In this document: piece by piece, positions 35,680 through 45,343 of the stretch
Layout: each line of letters opens with the position of its first letter
How positions within the stretch are numbered: the first letter of the stretch is position 1
Assembly (NCBI RefSeq): GCF_030389965.1
Contig: NZ_CP128400.1
Location: 1-64,000 of the forward strand
DNA: 64,000 bases
From: Candidatus Chlorohelix allophototropha
GTDB lineage: Bacteria > Chloroflexota > Chloroflexia > Chloroheliales > Chloroheliaceae
Direction: 5' to 3'
Made by a program: the position numbers and the translations under genes
Notes under the pieces: generated by a model
Database searches by the model: none
Told to the model about the DNA's origin: nothing
The model's input: only the letters and a program-made list of their open reading frames with translations

Positions 35680-37965
35680 CTAATTGATATAGGTACTTTC
35701 TAACTCTTCGCCTTTCTTAGCCTCCTCAGGCTCACCCTCAATGGTGACTTGCGGAATCCAGTCCAGAAAGCGCGGAATGTACCAGTTCATTTCTCCTAGC
35801 AATTGCATTGCTGCCGGTAATAAAATGCTGCGGATAATTGTAGCATCAACAAATACTGCGACAGCCAAGCCTAACCCCAATTGTTTGATTATGATGATGC
35901 GCAAGGTGACAAACACCCCAAATACCACTACCATGATTGCCGCCGCGCTGGTGATAACCCCAGAGGTAATACTAATGCCCTTTTCCACAGCTTCATCCGA
36001 AGGCATTCCTCGATCTTTAGCCTCTTTGATTCTGGTCAGAATAAAAAGATGATAATCCATACTTAACCCGAATAGAATGGTGAAAAGGAAAAGCGGCACA
36101 AAACTCTCGATTACTCCGGTTGGTCTGAAACCAAGTTGGTCGCTAAACCAGCCTTCTTGAAATACCAGTACCAGTACGCCATAGGATGCTCCGGTAGATA
36201 ACAGGTTCAGAATAATGGCTTTGATAGGTATTACCAACGAATGGAAGGCTACCAATAGTAAGATAAAGCTTAACCCCAATACGAAAACGAATATAAGCGG
36301 TAAGGCATCCATATAAAGCTTGGTAGTATCTATGGTAAGGGCGGTTGCGCCGCTAACCAGCGCGGTAACTCCCGGCAAGCTACCAAAATAACGTGGTATA
36401 AGCTCATTTCGAATCGACCTTATCAGGTCTTTATTGGATTGATCATTGCGGTTGCCTGACATAATAATACTGAGACGTAGCGCCTTACCGTTGCGGGAAA
36501 GCGATTTATCTACCGGACCGCTAAGACCGTTTGTTTTTAGGGCGACTTCGGTGAAATTGTCGATTGCTTGTTTGGTTTCAGGTTTGTCGGCGTTTGTAAT
36601 TACCACATTCATTCTGAGGATTGTACCTTGCGGCCATTTATCTGTTAACAAATGGATTGCCTGCACGCTAGCAAGCGAATCGGGCAAACCATCTAACCCA
36701 TTATTTCCCAATTTGAATTGGAATAGTGGTAACGCCAAAGCTATCAGTAACACCGTAACAACACTGACCATAATTAGCGGGTGTTGCATTACCCGATGAA
36801 CCAATTTACTCCAAAAACCGCTACCCTCATTGCGTTCTCGCCCAAAATAAGGGATACGCCCCCAATTTACACCGTTGCCCAACACCGCTAATACCGCCGG
36901 AATAAGGGTAAAACTACCGATTACCGACACCAACACAACCCCAATGGTAGCAATTGCCATAGATATAAACGTAGGAATACCGATGATAAACAGCCCTGCC
37001 AGCGAAATAATTACGACCATTCCACTGAAGAAAACTGCGCGTCCTGCGGTACCGCTGGCTATTTCGATTGCGGTGAGTTTGTCACGCCCTCGCCTACGCT
37101 CTGCCCGGTAGCGTGTGATCATGAAAAGCGAATAATCAATACCAACTGCCAAGCCCATCAACACAATGAGTTGGGTAGTATTGGAATCAACTCCGTTTGT
37201 GGTATTGCTGTAAATCGCCAAAATTCCGAAGGCAGCCATCAAGGATGAAATCGCCAGAAATAAAGGTATCAATGCGGCAGCTAAAGTACCGAAGGCAATC
37301 AATAAAATTATGAATGTTGCAGGAATAGTAATTTTTAACGAGCCATCCAGTTCATGGGCTGCTAATTCGAGTGCCTCATTATTAATGATAGTAGAACTGA
37401 AAAAAAATACTTTGAATTCACTCCCTTGATTGGTGAGTTCCGTCAGGAGAGGACGTACGGCACTGATTTTTTTCTTGACTAACTCGCGTTCCCCCTGAAT
37501 TGTTGCCTGAATACGGCTGGCACTTCCGTCCATACTGTTTAAACCAAGCAAAGGCAAAGTGTTAGTAGGATCAATTACCTGCGAAAAAACGGCAGCGGGT
37601 ATTCCGTCTTGAAGATAGGTAGCGCTACGTAACGCAATAACTACACTTGCAATTTTAGCTTTAAATTCAGGGCTGGTTACTTTAAGATCGGGGTGATTGA
37701 TTATACCGTAAAGCGTTTCTGAGGCTTCACTCCCGCCATTTGCATCAAAAACTGAACCCGCACGAATTGAATCGAGTTTTTCTAGTCCTACATCATCGGT
37801 AATGCCATAAGTCCTAGTACCTACCAGTTGTCCGGTGGCGAATAGGCTGCCGCAAATAACCAACCAAAGAATGATAACCAGCCATGCATGTCTGGCACAC
37901 CACATACCTATGCGTACAGTAAAAGACCGCTTGGTTTTTGTGGTCACAGCCACGTGGACACTCAT
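35680..37965 (-). CDS. MMPL/RND-family exporter
   Basis: Membrane transporter of 761 residues in the MMPL family, whose mycobacterial members export lipids. Two repeats of one helix, a large extracytoplasmic loop and five helices: first helix HAWLVIILWLVICGSLFATG; loop about 55-200; helix bundle with VGIDYSLFMITRYRAERRRG; second half ends with FGLSMDYHLFILTRIKEAKDRG. The GIDYSLF and SMDYHLF motifs hold the proton-relay Asp-Tyr pairs. AGGAG lies nine bases before the ATG. A 12-bp palindrome (38031-38042) upstream suggests control by a dimeric repressor. The gene is alone. Confidence 0.9.
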   Translation of the reverse strand: MSVHVAVTTKTKRSFTVRIGMWCARHAWLVIILWLVICGSLFATGQLVGTRTYGITDDVGLEKLDSIRAGSVFDANGGSEASETLYGIINHPDLKVTSPEFKAKIASVVIALRSATYLQDGIPAAVFSQVIDPTNTLPLLGLNSMDGSASRIQATIQGERELVKKKISAVRPLLTELTNQGSEFKVFFFSSTIINNEALELAAHELDGSLKITIPATFIILLIAFGTLAAALIPLFLAISSLMAAFGILAIYSNTTNGVDSNTTQLIVLMGLAVGIDYSLFMITRYRAERRRGRDKLTAIEIASGTAGRAVFFSGMVVIISLAGLFIIGIPTFISMAIATIGVVLVSVIGSFTLIPAVLAVLGNGVNWGRIPYFGRERNEGSGFWSKLVHRVMQHPLIMVSVVTVLLIALALPLFQFKLGNNGLDGLPDSLASVQAIHLLTDKWPQGTILRMNVVITNADKPETKQAIDNFTEVALKTNGLSGPVDKSLSRNGKALRLSIIMSGNRNDQSNKDLIRSIRNELIPRYFGSLPGVTALVSGATALTIDTTKLYMDALPLIFVFVLGLSFILLLVAFHSLVIPIKAIILNLLSTGASYGVLVLVFQEGWFSDQLGFRPTGVIESFVPLFLFTILFGLSMDYHLFILTRIKEAKDRGMPSDEAVEKGISITSGVITSAAAIMVVVFGVFVTLRIIIIKQLGLGLAVAVFVDATIIRSILLPAAMQLLGEMNWYIPRFLDWIPQVTIEGEPEEAKKGEELESTYIN

Positions 37966-38355
37966 TTATTTCAACTCCTTTTTGCTTCAATGCACAGGTA
38001 AAACCCTATTTCTAATCATAATCTTAGCTATTACTTAAGTAAAGCTTATTAATTGTTTTCAATATTACTATCATTAATAAAATCTGAATTATTAAAGTAC
38101 TATAAAGTTTGTGATCAAAAGTAGCAATTAATTCTTATTTTACAAATCATACTATGTTATTAACTCGTATTAAGTGCTAATATATAGTTATAAAATTTAT
38201 TTAGACACAGGGGTGAGTCGCGTTTACATATCTCTGGAAGCGTAATGGGTTTATAGAGTTTAAATCATGCAATTAAAACTTGCATGGTGTTAACTTAAAT
38301 TTGCTATAAACGCTCTCGCCGAGTGACATTAGGGTAAGACAAAGGAAAGAGGTCT
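37966..38355. other. 390-bp AT-rich divergent intergenic region
   Basis: Separates the MMPL gene and the HTH-TPR gene. It contains the palindrome at 38031-38042, long A/T runs, and TTGCAT (near 38280) with TATAAA 19 bases later as a weak promoter candidate for the HTH-TPR gene. No ORF with a ribosome site was found. Confidence 0.4.
38031..38042. promoter_or_regulatory. Perfect palindrome upstream of MMPL gene (operator candidate)
   Basis: TTACTTAAGTAA, 12 bases, 66 bases before the MMPL ATG and 25 bases from a minus-strand TTGAAA box. Size and symmetry fit a TetR- or PadR-like dimer site. No regulator gene of that type is adjacent. Confidence 0.4.
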
Positions 38356-39915
38356 ATGTTGGACGCGCAATGGAATAATAACGCGAAGCTTAAGGTTGGC
38401 AACGGAATCGCGTTAAGAGAATTTAAGCCCCAAATCTTATCCAACGATAAGCCTGACCAACCGGTCAGGAAGCGTGGGCGAAGGTCGTTAGCAGAACTGA
38501 GAGCTTCCAGAGGCAGCAACTTAATTCAAATTTTTACAGAAACAGGAAAAACAGAAGCAAATTCATTAGGTGGCAGAGTTAAACTCGTTCGAAGGCGACT
38601 AGGGTTAAGCCAGCAAGAGCTTGCCGGTGCAGAATATGTAGCCAGTTATATTTCCGCAATTGAAAGAGATAAAATCCATCCTTCTCTCAAAGCGTTACAG
38701 CTAATTGCAAAAAGACTGGGTGAACCTGTAGAATTTTTCCTCTACGGCGGCTATGGGAGCAGCGGAATGCCGGAGCGGGAAGATAATTCCAAGACCACTG
38801 AGTTGAGTTTGGCTACCGCTCTCCGTGATAAATTATTGGAAGTGCAAGTGCTAATTGAGCGTGCCGGGCAATTTGGCGATTTGCAAAAAAGCAGTGAATT
38901 AATCCAAGCAGAGCAATTATTGGACGATCTGCCACGTCATCAACTTTCCGAATATGATCGTGCTCAATATTTGAAACTGGTAGGCTTTTTGCAACTGAAA
39001 CGTCGGAATCTTGAAGCCGCTCGTCCTGCTTTGGAAGAAGCCGTGCTACTTGCTCAAAAAACCACGCAAATAGCTGTAGTTGCGGAAACCAAGAATCTAA
39101 TTGGGAATCTTTATTATCTACGTAAACAGGTTGATCAGGCTTTGCTGCACCATCGCGAAGCTTGGGAAATTATCTGCGATAATGTTGACCTAATTGAGCC
39201 TGAAGTCAAACTTCAAGTTTTGAGTAATCTGGCTAATGATTATCTTATACTAGGTAGGCAGGAAGAATCCTTGAGCACCTTCAAAGAAGCTTTAAAACTT
39301 GAAGAAGAGGTGTTTTTACCAGCGCAACGTGCTCAAATTTACTTTAATCTGGCAGAATCTTACCGAGAACGCGGCGACCTTATTCGCGCTCGAAATTACT
39401 CCGCCATAAGTTTGAATTCCTTCCGTCAGCTAAACCAGCGGCGTGAAATGTTAAGGCTCAGCGCGGATGTTGGCGACCTACTGGCGATAAATGGACGCGA
39501 AAAACAGGCGGAAGACCTGCTTAACGAGGCAATCTCTCTCGGTAAGCGTGAAACCAATCTTAAAGGTATTGATTTAGCCCTTACCAATACGTCCCTTTCG
39601 TGGTTGCGCTTGCGCGAGAATCGCATTGATGATGCACGCCAGTTGGCAAGCCGTGCCATTGAAGAAGCCCACAATGCCGGAGATATAGTAACCGAAGGCA
39701 AAGCCCTCAAAATTGCCGCCGATATTGAGATCCGTCTTGGGAATGCGGATGAAGCACGGCATCTCTTTGAAAAAGCAATAGCTACGCTTGAGTTATTAAA
39801 TCTACCATTTGTGCTTGGCGATATTTACAAAGCCTATGGAGAAGCCTTAGAGAATTGGGGGGATTTTGAGTCCGCGGTTAATTATCTGAAAAAGGCTTAT
39901 GAATCGAAGCGTTAG
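38356..39915 (+). CDS. XRE-type HTH regulator with TPR array
   Basis: A 519-residue protein. A basic, possibly disordered N-terminus (PVRKRGRRSLAELR) precedes an XRE/Cro-type helix-turn-helix (about 72-130: RVKLVRRRLGLSQQELAGAEYVASYISAIERDKIHPSLKAL is this region, with SQQEL and SYISAIE as helices 2 and 3). The rest is a long TPR solenoid of about eight units (for example NLIGNLYYLRKQVDQALLHH; FNLAESYRERGDLIRA). This build resembles peptide- or protein-sensing regulators of the Rgg/PlcR/NprR type, but ligand and targets are unknown. GGAAAGAGG precedes the ATG. Its stop overlaps the convergent metX stop by four bases. Confidence 0.85.
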   Translation: MLDAQWNNNAKLKVGNGIALREFKPQILSNDKPDQPVRKRGRRSLAELRASRGSNLIQIFTETGKTEANSLGGRVKLVRRRLGLSQQELAGAEYVASYISAIERDKIHPSLKALQLIAKRLGEPVEFFLYGGYGSSGMPEREDNSKTTELSLATALRDKLLEVQVLIERAGQFGDLQKSSELIQAEQLLDDLPRHQLSEYDRAQYLKLVGFLQLKRRNLEAARPALEEAVLLAQKTTQIAVVAETKNLIGNLYYLRKQVDQALLHHREAWEIICDNVDLIEPEVKLQVLSNLANDYLILGRQEESLSTFKEALKLEEEVFLPAQRAQIYFNLAESYRERGDLIRARNYSAISLNSFRQLNQRREMLRLSADVGDLLAINGREKQAEDLLNEAISLGKRETNLKGIDLALTNTSLSWLRLRENRIDDARQLASRAIEEAHNAGDIVTEGKALKIAADIEIRLGNADEARHLFEKAIATLELLNLPFVLGDIYKAYGEALENWGDFESAVNYLKKAYESKR

Positions 39916-41057
39916 CCTTTAAATATTTTCTCTAAAAATTCGCTGATTAACGGTGCCTGATGTTCCGACTCTAACAGAAATGAGTCGTGACCATTGGGCG
40001 CTGTTATATTTACGTATTCTACGTAGCGTCCTGCTTCACGTGCCGCCTTTGACATAAGCTCACTCTGGTAGGGTGGATATAGCCAATCGCTGCTAAAACT
40101 GATGAATAGATACGCAGCGTTTGTATTGGCGAATGCCTCTGTTAGGCTACTCTTGCCACGCGTCATATCGTAATAATCCATAGCGCGGGTTATGTATAAG
40201 TAGGAATTGGCATCAAATCGCTGGTTGAAAATCTCACCCTGATGTTGGAGATAGCTTTCCACTTCAAAATCTATATTAAAACTAAAGCTATAATCATCTT
40301 TTTGGCGCAACTGCCGCCCGAATTTGTACTCCATTGACTCTTCACTCAGGTAGGTTATATGCCCCAACATACGAGCTACTGCCAAGCCATTTTCGGGGCG
40401 CGCTTGTCCCGGCTCATAGTAGTTTCCGCCGTTCCAATTTTGATCTGCCATAATTGCGCGTCGCCCGATTTCGTTCCACGCGATACCTTGTGCGGTCAGA
40501 CTTGGAGAAGTGGCAATTGGCAAAGCCGCCCGTACACTTTCGGGATATAACTGACACCATGCCAACGCTTGCATCCCTCCCATGCTGCCTCCTACTACCG
40601 CCAACAGGCTATCTATACCCAGATATTCAACCAACTTTTTTTGAACCCGCACCATATCTTCCACCGTAATAACCGGGAAATTAGAGGCATAAGGCTTGCC
40701 GGTAGCGGGATTAGTCGAAGCTGGACCGGTAGTGCCTTTGCAACCACCCAGCACATTGGAGCAGATAATGTAGTAACGGTCGGTGTCGAAAGCCTTCCCC
40801 GGACCAACCATAATTTCCCACCAGCCCAACCTGCCATCTTCGGCATGTATGCCGGCAGGATGTGAATCACCTGTAAGGGCGTGGCAAATTAGGATGGCGT
40901 TAGAATGTGCCTCGTTCAGTTGTCCATAAGTTTGGTACGCTACCGTGATTGGTCCAAAATTTTGCCCGCATTCTAGGCGCAAACCTTCGTTAGGGCTGCC
41001 GAAAGTATAGAATTGTGTGCTTACTATGCCAAGGGGACTGGTTCTAACTATCGCCAC
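39912..41057 (-). CDS. metX: Homoserine O-acetyltransferase
   Basis: Makes O-acetylhomoserine for methionine synthesis. 381 residues, alpha/beta-hydrolase fold. Nucleophile Ser158 in VVGGSMGGMQ, Asp in FSSDWLYPP and His in NGHDSFLLE complete the triad; NVLGGCKGTTGPASTNP is typical of MetX. The GTG start has AGGAG eight bases upstream. The partner enzyme metY is encoded 1.3 kb away on the same strand but separated by two unrelated genes. Some family members use succinyl-CoA or act on serine; acetyl use is the default inference. Confidence 0.92.
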   Translation of the reverse strand: MAIVRTSPLGIVSTQFYTFGSPNEGLRLECGQNFGPITVAYQTYGQLNEAHSNAILICHALTGDSHPAGIHAEDGRLGWWEIMVGPGKAFDTDRYYIICSNVLGGCKGTTGPASTNPATGKPYASNFPVITVEDMVRVQKKLVEYLGIDSLLAVVGGSMGGMQALAWCQLYPESVRAALPIATSPSLTAQGIAWNEIGRRAIMADQNWNGGNYYEPGQARPENGLAVARMLGHITYLSEESMEYKFGRQLRQKDDYSFSFNIDFEVESYLQHQGEIFNQRFDANSYLYITRAMDYYDMTRGKSSLTEAFANTNAAYLFISFSSDWLYPPYQSELMSKAAREAGRYVEYVNITAPNGHDSFLLESEHQAPLISEFLEKIFKG

Positions 41058-41156
41058 CGAGATGTCTCCTCATTAAAAATAGAACCGGAGGGGGTTTGCC
41101 GGACTTAGCGCGAAATATTATATCACAGGATTTTACCGTTTGCGCCTATGCCAGCG

Positions 41157-41309
41157 CTACCAGTTCGCCGACTGCTGGCTCAATTCATCTATCCTCGCAT
41201 AAAGTCGTGCCAGAGTCCCGACCCCTATTTTGGCTAAATCCAATTGCTGGAAATGCTCTGCTAGTAGCATAGCAATAGCCTCACCGCTTTTGGTTGTTCG
41301 AGAATACAT
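41157..41309 (-). CDS. Hypothetical 50-residue protein
   Basis: Minus-strand ATG at 41309 with a perfect GGAGG six bases upstream, reading 50 codons to TAG. The product begins MYSRTTKSGEAIAMLL and is predicted largely helical (AEHFQQLDLAKIG; TLARLYARIDELSQQ). Not recognised. It lies in the gap between metX and the 7TM protein gene, upstream of metX on the same strand, and may precede it in a transcript. The ribosome site and amphipathic helices make it a likelier real gene than most short ORFs here. Confidence 0.5.
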   Translation of the reverse strand: MYSRTTKSGEAIAMLLAEHFQQLDLAKIGVGTLARLYARIDELSQQSANW

Positions 41310-41623
41310 TGGCTGCCTCCGTAAATGATAGGTTTATTTCAAACAATATTTCTGAAACTATATTGGGAAACTAGCCCTATCGAGAAGGACAAAAGTCGTA
41401 TCATTGTTTGTCTTTGACTTGTATCAATTTAAGGGATACTTTATTTTTACCTGCCCGTTAACCTCAATCCATTACAATATATACAGTAAAAATCAAGGAT
41501 TTATGAATCGGATTTTTAGTTCAATAAGGAAACTGGCAATTCGGCTACTATTTGATTTCCAAATAACTAATAATTCTCAAGATTTAATCCCATTAACCGT
41601 TCATTTCAATTGAGGAGTGAAAT
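41310..41623 (+). other. Gap upstream of the 236-residue membrane protein
   Basis: AT-rich 314-base gap. An open stretch at 41404-41613 lacks a ribosome site and looks non-coding. No clear promoter or hairpin was resolved. Confidence 0.3.
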
Positions 41624-42334
41624 ATGTTGCATCCGGTTTGGTTTATTGTACCCGCATTCATGCTTTCCAGCTTATTGCTATTGGGGTGGAGTGTTAGCCT
41701 TTTGAAGCAGAAATATTCTATAGGTTTGGTTTTTATTACGGCAGTGGTATTGGCTGAAACCTTTGAAAATATAGCTTTTGGAATTGGGCTTTTCAATGAC
41801 CCCGGAGCTTTGCTGGAAATCTTGCACCGACTACGTTATCTGATGCATAGCTTGCTGCTACCCACATTTGTAATCGTAGCTTTTGAGTTAGCCTACCGGA
41901 ATGGCGCGAAATTAAAGAAACTGACACCCTATGTTTATGGTATTACCTTGCTAATCAGCTTGGTTTGGTCGGCAATAGACCTTTTTGTGCCGATTCAGCC
42001 CACAATTGTTGGTCAATTGGTACGTTATACTGCCTCTGACAATGCGCCGATTTGGATGGTGGCTACCGGACCGGTGGTTCTTGCCTTTATTGTGTTAAGC
42101 CTGATTGCTTCCGGCGCTTACCTCTGGCGCAAACAAAACCCGCCATGGCTCTTTTTGAGTGCAACTATTATGTTTATAGTTTCTGCCGCAACCGCCAAAA
42201 ACGAATACTTTTGGGCTTATGGTAACGTGGTGGAAGTGCTGTTGCTGGCAAGTATGTTGCAAGCAGAACGCAGATTGGCGCATTCCCCTATTATTGATAG
42301 CGTAAAAGCGCGTATTCCTAGCCTTGAGCAATAG
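41624..42334 (+). CDS. Seven-helix membrane protein of unknown function
   Basis: A 236-residue protein with about seven membrane helices (PAFMLSSLLLLGWSVSLL; FITAVVLAETFENIAFGIG; VYGITLLISLVWSAIDLF; GPVVLAFIVLSLIASGAY; FLSATIMFIVSAATA; VVEVLLLASMLQA). Family not recognised. GAGGAG is six bases before the ATG. A Glu in helix 2 (AETFEN) and the LHRLRYLMHSLLLPTF segment are the distinctive positions. Its end forms one arm of an inverted repeat shared with the metY side. Confidence 0.72.
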   Translation: MLHPVWFIVPAFMLSSLLLLGWSVSLLKQKYSIGLVFITAVVLAETFENIAFGIGLFNDPGALLEILHRLRYLMHSLLLPTFVIVAFELAYRNGAKLKKLTPYVYGITLLISLVWSAIDLFVPIQPTIVGQLVRYTASDNAPIWMVATGPVVLAFIVLSLIASGAYLWRKQNPPWLFLSATIMFIVSAATAKNEYFWAYGNVVEVLLLASMLQAERRLAHSPIIDSVKARIPSLEQ

Positions 42335-42349
42335 TCAACGCGCTTTTAC
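42302..42349. terminator. Inverted repeat between convergent membrane-protein and metY genes
   Basis: 11-bp perfect arms GTAAAAGCGCG (42302-42312) and CGCGCTTTTAC (42339-42349); the left arm is inside the last codons of the membrane-protein gene. Position between convergent genes suggests a two-way terminator, though the T-run lies in the arm and the loop is 26 bases. Confidence 0.5.
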
Positions 42350-42358
42350 AGGATAAAT

Positions 42359-43654
<1,296 letters not shown>

Positions 43655-43712
43655 TTATTATTCTCCTCTGAACTCAAAATTCATATACATGATAATCTTT
43701 ATCTATTTCGTC

Positions 43713-43741
43713 AGGATAATATAAAGGAAGCGGTTTGTCAA
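43713..43741 (-). promoter_or_regulatory. Promoter of metY
   Basis: Minus strand: TTGACA (43741-43736), 17-base gap, TATCCT (43718-43713). Start expected near 43706, a short leader before the ATG at 43651. Confidence 0.6.
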
Positions 43742-43790
43742 GCCCGACCTCGTATCCATCCTGATTTGTATTATAAAGTCGGCAAGCTAA

Positions 43791-43819
43791 TTGCTCTTAC
43801 TAAAAGGCATTGGTATAAT
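43791..43819 (+). promoter_or_regulatory. Promoter of tldD-tldE
   Basis: TTGCTC (43791-43796), 17-base gap, perfect TATAAT (43814-43819), about 60 bases upstream of the tldD ATG and back to back with the metY promoter. Confidence 0.65.
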
Positions 43820-43886
43820 CTCATAATCTGCTGGAGAGAATTGGCAGCCCTGAGTTCTTATGACCTTTTAATAAGGAGCATTATAA

Positions 43887-45335
43887 ATGACCACCGAAAA
43901 TGCACAAGTGGCTCTCGGATTTTTCCAGACCCGCTATGGAATAGATCAAAATATTTTAAACGACCTGCTGGCAGTAGCGATGAGCAGAGGCGGGGATTTT
44001 GCAGAGCTTTACAGTGAATATCGTCAAACTAGCCTGCTTAACTACGAAGACCAAGCGGTTCGTCAATCCAGTGGAGGAATAACGCAGGGCATGGGGGTTC
44101 GGGTAGTGCAGGGCGATTCGGTAGGCTATGCTTACAGTGAAGATTTCTCTATTGAGAGCCTGAAGCATGCCGCCACTACTGCCGCCCAAATTGCTAACTC
44201 ATCTCAGGGCAAGGTAAACCCGGTGGATGCCACTATCCTTTCAGGCGCTAATCTCTACCCTATTGAAAAACCGACTATTGATGCCCGCGCTCTTGAAAAG
44301 CTGGAAATTATTCGCCGGGTTGATAAAGCGGCACGCGCCCATGACCCTTCGATTTCAAAAGTATCGGTTATATTTGCAGATGAGCTAAAGCGGGTGCTGA
44401 TTGCTACCAGCGATGGGCGACTTGCCGCTGATGTGCAACCGCTTTTTACTATACGTGCGAGCGTAATTGCGGAAAAAGACGGGAAGCGTGAAAGAGGTTT
44501 TAAAAGCGCTTCGGCGCGGCGGGGGCTGGAATATTTTGATCAGATTATCTCACCTGAAGAAGTGGGCGTGTTGGCAGCAAAACAGGCTGTTACTAATCTG
44601 AGCGCGATAGAAGCGCCTGCCGGAGTGATGCCGGTGGTGTTAGGCGCAGGCGAATCGGGCGTGTTGCTGCATGAAGCGGTAGGTCACGGCCTCGAAGGCG
44701 ATTTTAACTACAAGAAACTCAGTAATTACAGCGATCGGGTAGGTGAGAAGGTCGCATCTGAACTATGTTCGGTGGTGGACGATGGAACTGTTCCCCATAC
44801 TCGCGGCACGCTCAACATTGATGATGAAGGCAACCCCACTCATTACAATGTGCTGATTGAGAACGGCTTGCTACGTGGCTACATGCAAGATCGTATCAGC
44901 AGCACGCAGATGAGCGTTGCACCAACGGGCAACGGACGGCGTGAGAGTTTCCGCAAATATCCGATGACTCGTATGACCAATACCTATATGCTGAACGGCG
45001 AAACTCCATTTGATGATTTGATCAAAGCGGTGCCGCGTGGCTTGTATTGCGTGGAATACGGTGGTGGGCAAGTTGATATAAATAGCGGTGACTTCGTTTT
45101 TATCGTAACTGAGGCATACATGATTGAAGACGGACAAATTACTGCTCCCGTAAAGGGCGTGAACCTGATCGGCAATGGGCCTGATGTGCTTTCAAAGGTG
45201 ACGATGGTAGCGAACGACTTTCAGTTAGCCGGGAACGGCGGCATGTGCGGTAAAAATGGGCAAAGCGTACCGGTCAGTCTGGGAATGCCCAGTGTACTGG
45301 TAAGCAGTATCACGGTTGGCGGCACAGCCGCATAG
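43887..45335 (+). CDS. tldD: TldD metalloprotease subunit
   Basis: Active-site subunit of the TldD/TldE protease, which degrades unfolded or leader-cleaved peptides inside a barrel-like dimer; known for microcin B17 maturation and CcdA turnover. 482 residues. The zinc motif HEAVGH lies at 262-267, followed by the usual DGTVPHTRGTLNIDDEG region. AAGGAG is eight bases before the ATG. First gene of a two-gene operon with tldE (eight bases between stop and next ATG). Confidence 0.95.
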   Translation: MTTENAQVALGFFQTRYGIDQNILNDLLAVAMSRGGDFAELYSEYRQTSLLNYEDQAVRQSSGGITQGMGVRVVQGDSVGYAYSEDFSIESLKHAATTAAQIANSSQGKVNPVDATILSGANLYPIEKPTIDARALEKLEIIRRVDKAARAHDPSISKVSVIFADELKRVLIATSDGRLAADVQPLFTIRASVIAEKDGKRERGFKSASARRGLEYFDQIISPEEVGVLAAKQAVTNLSAIEAPAGVMPVVLGAGESGVLLHEAVGHGLEGDFNYKKLSNYSDRVGEKVASELCSVVDDGTVPHTRGTLNIDDEGNPTHYNVLIENGLLRGYMQDRISSTQMSVAPTGNGRRESFRKYPMTRMTNTYMLNGETPFDDLIKAVPRGLYCVEYGGGQVDINSGDFVFIVTEAYMIEDGQITAPVKGVNLIGNGPDVLSKVTMVANDFQLAGNGGMCGKNGQSVPVSLGMPSVLVSSITVGGTAA

Positions 45336-45343
45336 GGGGATTG

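Noticed and set aside
41404-41613. Plus-strand 69-codon frame before the seven-helix membrane protein
   Set aside because: No ribosome site, composition like AT-rich non-coding DNA, no recognisable feature.
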